Shown one piece after another: positions 60,045-64,000 of a DNA stretch of 64,000 nt. Source of the stretch: CAZPZZ01 sp964591245 (GTDB lineage: Bacteria > Acidobacteriota > Vicinamibacteria > Vicinamibacterales > UBA8438); assembly GCA_964591245.1 (NCBI GenBank), contig CAZPZZ010000005.1:1-64000 (forward strand). The letters run 5' to 3'. How positions within the stretch are numbered: the stretch's first letter is position 1; each line of letters starts with the position of its first letter. The position numbers and the translations under genes were made by a program. Below the pieces are notes generated by a model, which worked only from the letters and a program-made list of their open reading frames with translations, did not search any database and was not told the DNA's origin.

Positions 60045-61312
60045 ATGCGGGTGAGGCGCTGACTCCGGGTGTTGGAATGCCGGAGACCGTACCAGTACTT
60101 GATGAAGATTGGGTTCGCGCACAATTTCCGATTCTTTCCGAGACGGTCCGCGGCGTACCGCTTGTCTATCTTGATAATGCGGCGACGACGCAGAAGCCTC
60201 AATCCGTTCTCGACGCTCTCGCGCGCTATTACGCATCGCAGAACGCGAATATTCATCGCGGCGTCTATCAGTTGAGTCAGGAGGCCACCCAGGCCTATGA
60301 AGATGCGCGCGGTAAGGTGGCCACCTTTCTGAACGCGGCAGAGTCTGCAGAGATCATCTTCACGCGCAACGCGACAGAGGGCATTAATTTGGTTGCGCAG
60401 ACCTTTGGGCGCAGCACCGTGAGCGCGGGAGATGAGGTGGTGATCTCCACGATGGAGCATCACTCGAATATCGTTCCCTGGCAACTCCTATGTGAAGAGA
60501 AGGGGGCGCGCCTGAGGGTTGTGCCGATCTCTGACGCCGGCGAGCTGATGCTCGATGAATTTGAGTCTCTCATTGGCCCACGGACGAAGCTTGTCTCGAT
60601 TGTGCATATGTCGAACTCGCTCGGCACGGTCAATCCGGTGCGTCGAGTCGTAGAGTTGGCCCATAGGCATGATGTTCCGGTTTTGGTTGATGGTTCGCAG
60701 GCGGCGTACCATATGCCCGTGGATGTGCAGGCGATCGGGTGTGATTTCTATGTGGTCACGGGTCATAAACTCTATGGACCTACGGGTATTGGCGCGCTCT
60801 ACGGGCGCCGCCAGTTGCTTGATGCGATGCCTCCCTATCAGGGGGGGGGCGATATGATCAGCTCGGTGACGTTCGAGCGAACGACCTACAATGAGGTGCC
60901 CCACAAGTTTGAGGCGGGGACACCGCACATTGCCGGGGCTATCGGTCTTGGAGCGGCGGTGGACTTCATTGATGGTGTCGGGTTCGGGGCCATTGCCGCC
61001 CACGAGCGCCGCCTGCTTGAGTACGCCACCGCTGCCCTGCTGGAGGTGCCGGGTTTACGACTCATCGGGACTGCACGAGAGAAGGCGAGCATCTTGTCAT
61101 TCGTGCTGGATGGTGTGCACGCGCACGACATCGGGACGATCGTGGATACCGAGGGGGTAGCTATTCGTACCGGGCACCACTGTACCCAACCGGTCATGGA
61201 CCGTTTTGGTGTGCCGGCCACGGCTCGGGCCTCGCTCGCCATGTACAACACGGCTAGTGAGATCGATCGGCTGGTAGCGGCGCTCTCCAAAGTTCGGGAG
61301 GTATTTGGTTAA
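60041..61312 (+). CDS. sufS: Cysteine desulfurase SufS
   Basis: 423 residues from a GTG at 60041 that overlaps the sufD stop. Fold-type I PLP enzyme: VYLDNAATTQKP, THEGINLV-type as RNATEGINLVAQ, EHHSNIVPWQ, DGSQAAYHM, PLP lysine in TGHKLYGPTG (Lys 243), and the catalytic cysteine in RTGHHCTQPVM (Cys 381). The short loop around that Cys marks class II (SufS). It supplies persulfide sulfur, handed to SufU. Starts with a ~20-residue extension. Confidence 0.95.
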   Translation: MNAGEALTPGVGMPETVPVLDEDWVRAQFPILSETVRGVPLVYLDNAATTQKPQSVLDALARYYASQNANIHRGVYQLSQEATQAYEDARGKVATFLNAAESAEIIFTRNATEGINLVAQTFGRSTVSAGDEVVISTMEHHSNIVPWQLLCEEKGARLRVVPISDAGELMLDEFESLIGPRTKLVSIVHMSNSLGTVNPVRRVVELAHRHDVPVLVDGSQAAYHMPVDVQAIGCDFYVVTGHKLYGPTGIGALYGRRQLLDAMPPYQGGGDMISSVTFERTTYNEVPHKFEAGTPHIAGAIGLGAAVDFIDGVGFGAIAAHERRLLEYATAALLEVPGLRLIGTAREKASILSFVLDGVHAHDIGTIVDTEGVAIRTGHHCTQPVMDRFGVPATARASLAMYNTASEIDRLVAALSKVREVFG

Positions 61313-61768
61313 GTGTCTGACCTGCGAGACCTCTATCAAGAGGTTATTCTCGATCACAACAGGAGCCCGCGAAACTTCGGGGCTCTCGAAGATGCCGATG
61401 CGCAGGCCGATGGCCACAACCCACTCTGCGGTGATCGTCTCTCTGTGGCGGTCAAGCTGGATGATGGCGTGGTGACGGATTTGCGCTTCGAAGGCTCTGG
61501 TTGCGCGATTTCCAAGGCATCGGCCTCGCTGATGACCGAAGAGGTCAAAGGCAAGACACTCGACGAAACTTTGGCCCTGTTCGAGCGTTTTCACAAACTC
61601 GTGACCGACCATTCGGATTCGCATGTCGATGGTGACACGGACTTAGGCAAGCTCGCAGTATTCGCAGGTGTGCGAGATTATCCAGCTAGAGTGAAGTGCG
61701 CGGTGCTGGCGTGGCATACGTTGCGGGCGGCGGTCGATGGCCATCATGATGTGGTCTCAACGGAGTGA
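61313..61768 (+). CDS. sufU: SufU sulfur-transfer/scaffold protein
   Basis: 151 residues; the GTG at 61313 follows the sufS stop directly. The three conserved Cys and Asp are visible: NPLCGDRL (Cys 39, Asp 41), GSGCAISKAS (Cys 64) and RVKCAVLAWHTL (Cys 129). The insertion between the second and third Cys, compared with IscU, is typical of SufU. With a class II desulfurase in the operon and no SufE, SufU is expected to act as the zinc-dependent sulfur acceptor for SufS. Confidence 0.94.
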   Translation: MSDLRDLYQEVILDHNRSPRNFGALEDADAQADGHNPLCGDRLSVAVKLDDGVVTDLRFEGSGCAISKASASLMTEEVKGKTLDETLALFERFHKLVTDHSDSHVDGDTDLGKLAVFAGVRDYPARVKCAVLAWHTLRAAVDGHHDVVSTE

Positions 61769-61771
61769 TAC

Positions 61772-62284
61772 GTGGGAATCTTTAAACTTGATATGCCGCT
61801 CGACTCTGACCTCCGGCCTGCTGAGCCTGAGGGCGACGTGGACGTTCGCTCAACTGAGCCGTCACAGGGCGTCATGGAACCGCCCCGAATGGAGTCGCCG
61901 TCACCGACGATGACGTCCGGGCCTCCCCCTCCTCCTCCGACGACTACCCACGATCCGATCGAGTCCGATCCGCTCAAAACGCTCGAACTCAAACCCAAGC
62001 TCATCGAGGCGTTGTCGACCATCTATGATCCAGAGATTCCGGTCAACATCTTCGAGCTCGGACTCATCTACGACGTTGACGTCAACGCCGAAGCTCTCGT
62101 AGGTATCCGGATGACCTTAACGTCGCCTGGTTGCCCAGAGGCACAGACCTTACCCGCGAAGGTGAAGGACACAGCGAAGGCCGTACCCGGGGTCAGCGAT
62201 GCGTGGGTCGATGTTGTCTGGGAGCCGCAGTGGGAAATGAGTAAGATGTCTGATGCTGCCAAACTTCAACTCGGTTTGCTCTGA
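61772..62284 (+). CDS. sufT: SufT-like MIP18/DUF59 Fe-S assembly factor with proline-rich N-terminus
   Basis: 170 residues from a GTG at 61772, three bases after sufU. The C-terminal ~100 residues are a MIP18/DUF59 domain: LKPKLIEALSTIYDPEIPVNIFELGLIYDV split over two blocks, TLTSPGCPEAQTLP with the conserved Cys, and VDVVWEPQWEMSKMS. The first ~65 residues are disordered and rich in Pro, Ser and Thr (a run of six Pro), unlike the compact SufT of other bacteria. SufT helps cluster delivery or maturation of Fe-S proteins. It is the last gene of the suf operon. Confidence 0.88.
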   Translation: MGIFKLDMPLDSDLRPAEPEGDVDVRSTEPSQGVMEPPRMESPSPTMTSGPPPPPPTTTHDPIESDPLKTLELKPKLIEALSTIYDPEIPVNIFELGLIYDVDVNAEALVGIRMTLTSPGCPEAQTLPAKVKDTAKAVPGVSDAWVDVVWEPQWEMSKMSDAAKLQLGLL

Positions 62285-62510
62285 CCCACTCTTTCGAGCT
62301 GTTTTTGCGCGCTGAGTTTCACGCCTACCGGTCCGCCCTGGCCCCGCCGCAATCGTTTGCTTGCGATCTAGCTTTGGGACACAATACCGCTACATACATG
62401 TTCAGATAGCTGTGCTTCGTTCGTCGTCGTGTTCCGTCCGTGCAAAGAGTGGCCATTCGTTGTGCGCTACTCATTCGGCACTCACGTCTCGTCGAAAGGA
62501 GTTCGAGTTC

Positions 62511-63986
62511 ATGAGGATGTGGTCACGTCGCGTGGTTGTCCTGTGCGCGCTGCTCGCGGGCTGCGGAGGTGCGGCCACCCCAGAGCTGCAGCTTATCGAA
62601 GATGCCGCAGAGGCTCTGGGAAGTCTCAGGGCCGTAAATGAGTTAACAGGCCTGGTTCTCGAAGGACAGGGGCAGACGTATCGTCTTGGCCAGAACAGCC
62701 GGCCCACCGCAGACCTTCCGTACTACGAGATAGCGAACTATCTGTTGGAGATTGATTACGCCAACCGGCAGTGGCGTCTTCGTCAGGATCGTACGACAAC
62801 TTTTCTGACCGGGGGGCCACTCTATGGCGTTCGGCAGGTCTACGGGCTGGATGGGGACGTCGCCTATGATGAACGCGGCGATCAGACCGTGCAGGCCTCG
62901 GCCCAAGTTGCCGCCGACCGTTGGACGGAGATGTTTCACAATCCGGTCGGGATTCTGCTACTCGCGTTGGACGAGACATCAACCGTCAGCAACTTGCGAG
63001 AAGAGGGTGGACAGCAGCTCGTGGATATCGTGGCTGAAAACGGAACCCAATTGACTTTGGGGGTTGATGCGGAAACCGGCTTCCCGAGCCGTGTGAGTTC
63101 TGCGGCGTACCATCCCAATCTGGGGGACGTCACACTCGAAACAACGTTTGAGGACTACGAGGAAACCGGGGGGCTCGGTGGGTTTCAAGCACGGTTGACG
63201 TTGCCGCGCGGTTATGCCACCACACTCGGAGAGTTTCTGATTTCCGAATACCGGGTTCAGACAAATACCTCGCCAGAACTTGGCGAGCTGTCGGCTCCCG
63301 CAACCGAACCGGCTGCTGCAGATGGTGTCGTCGTTGAGGTTGAGGAGATTGCCAGTGGCGTGTGGTATCTCACCGGTGGATCACATCACAGCGTGGTTGT
63401 CGAGTTCGACGAGTATCTAGTCCTCATCGAGGCGCCTCAGAGCGAGGCTCGCACGCTGGAGGTGATTGAGCGGGCCCGCGGGTTGCAACCTGATAAGCCG
63501 TTACAGTATTTGGTGAATACCCACCATCACTTCGACCATTCGGCTGGAGTTCGGGCCGCGGTATCAGAGGGACTGACCGTCTTGACCCATCAGGTGAACC
63601 AAGCCTTTTTTGAAGAGGCTGTGGTTCGTCAGCATTCGATCCAGCAGGACGCACTGGCTCGAAATCCCCAGCCGCTCACGATTGAGGCCATATCGAGTTC
63701 CGAGCCCTACGAGTTGTCGAGTGGGCGTCGTACTTTGCAGTTGTTTCACCTTGCGGATGATCTCCATTCCGACGGTATGGTCGTGGCCTACCTCACACGA
63801 GAACGCATTCTCATTGAAGCCGATGCCTTTTCTCCTTCGGCGCAGGCTTCGCCGTTTGCGGCAGCGTTGCTGCAAAACATCGAAGATCGTGGACTTCGGA
63901 TCGACACGATTCTCCCGCTTCATGGGTCTGTCGCAACGCTTGAGGACCTCGAAAGTGCAGTGCAGCGAGAACAGGAATTGAGATAG
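62511..63986 (+). CDS. Metallo-beta-lactamase-fold lipoprotein
   Basis: 491 residues from the ATG at 62511, with AAAGGAG upstream. The leader ends in a lipobox (LLAGC). The first ~270 residues are a beta-rich domain of unknown type. The MBL-fold domain (about 285-491) starts IASGVWYLTGGSHHSVVVEF, has the metal motif THHHFDHSAG (His 338, His 340, Asp 342, His 343) and later EADAFSPS and LPLHGSVA. The third metal His normally found between these is not obvious in the ELSSGRRTLQLFHL region, though LFHLADDLHSDG holds candidates. An envelope hydrolase of unknown substrate. Confidence 0.85.
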   Translation: MRMWSRRVVVLCALLAGCGGAATPELQLIEDAAEALGSLRAVNELTGLVLEGQGQTYRLGQNSRPTADLPYYEIANYLLEIDYANRQWRLRQDRTTTFLTGGPLYGVRQVYGLDGDVAYDERGDQTVQASAQVAADRWTEMFHNPVGILLLALDETSTVSNLREEGGQQLVDIVAENGTQLTLGVDAETGFPSRVSSAAYHPNLGDVTLETTFEDYEETGGLGGFQARLTLPRGYATTLGEFLISEYRVQTNTSPELGELSAPATEPAAADGVVVEVEEIASGVWYLTGGSHHSVVVEFDEYLVLIEAPQSEARTLEVIERARGLQPDKPLQYLVNTHHHFDHSAGVRAAVSEGLTVLTHQVNQAFFEEAVVRQHSIQQDALARNPQPLTIEAISSSEPYELSSGRRTLQLFHLADDLHSDGMVVAYLTRERILIEADAFSPSAQASPFAAALLQNIEDRGLRIDTILPLHGSVATLEDLESAVQREQELR

Positions 63987-64000
63987 TGCAATGGGGGGAA

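Overview
The window looks like a chromosomal segment of a GC-rich, aerobic, heterotrophic Gram-negative bacterium, most likely an acidobacterium (Vicinamibacteria-like). I infer this from family composition alone: paired DUF1592/DUF1552 genes followed by secreted ankyrin proteins, many Tat- or lipobox-bearing periplasmic hydrolases and quinoproteins, a UPF0182 giant membrane protein, an aa3-type oxidase and a SufBCDSUT operon. No rRNA, tRNA, CRISPR array, integrase or transposase was seen.

Layout. 1-4.7 kb (minus): a DUF1592 (c-type haem motifs), DUF1552 (HXXSHH) and ankyrin cassette, the ankyrin gene running off the left edge. 5.2-7.7 kb: divergent malonate/dicarboxylate transporters (MadLM, minus; MatC-like, plus). 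7.8-13.3 kb (plus): a second, paralogous DUF1592-DUF1552-ankyrin cassette, so two copies face outwards around the transporters. 13.3-14.8 kb: an AT-richer scar with a TPR gene and a frameshifted esterase remnant. 15-17.8 kb: a secreted protein built from six ~148-residue repeats that I do not recognise. 17.8-31.7 kb: pirin, an HD-GYP/GAF c-di-GMP phosphodiesterase, a Sel1 protein, a Gfo/Idh/MocA oxidoreductase, a LamG-like lipoprotein, an SMP-30 lactonase, a sodium symporter, and a GT2/GT-C pair. 31.7-40.7 kb: PQQ-type beta-propeller proteins, an amidohydrolase and UPF0182.

41.1-46.7 kb (plus) is a compact run: zinc-ribbon protein, a two-domain thioredoxin-fold protein, an M61 peptidase and a Cu-type P-ATPase. 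The thioredoxin-fold gene carries an in-frame TGA exactly where the first cysteine of its second CxxC motif should be, followed at once by a SECIS-like hairpin with a GGUCA loop. This is the strongest candidate for something undescribed: a selenocysteine-containing protein disulfide oxidoreductase (UPHC).

46.7-54.0 kb (mostly minus): a holin-4-type membrane protein, an FAD-linked oxidase, a divergent SurA/DsbA-like lipoprotein, and a cytochrome c oxidase operon in the order I-III-IV-two small membrane proteins-II. Subunit I lacks the canonical K-channel lysine. 54.5-63.9 kb (plus): a 46-residue membrane peptide with a sodium symporter, then sufB-C-D-S-U-T behind a perfect 15-bp palindrome, and a metallo-beta-lactamase-fold lipoprotein. 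Most convergent gene ends carry long, near-perfect inverted repeats, several without a U-tract.
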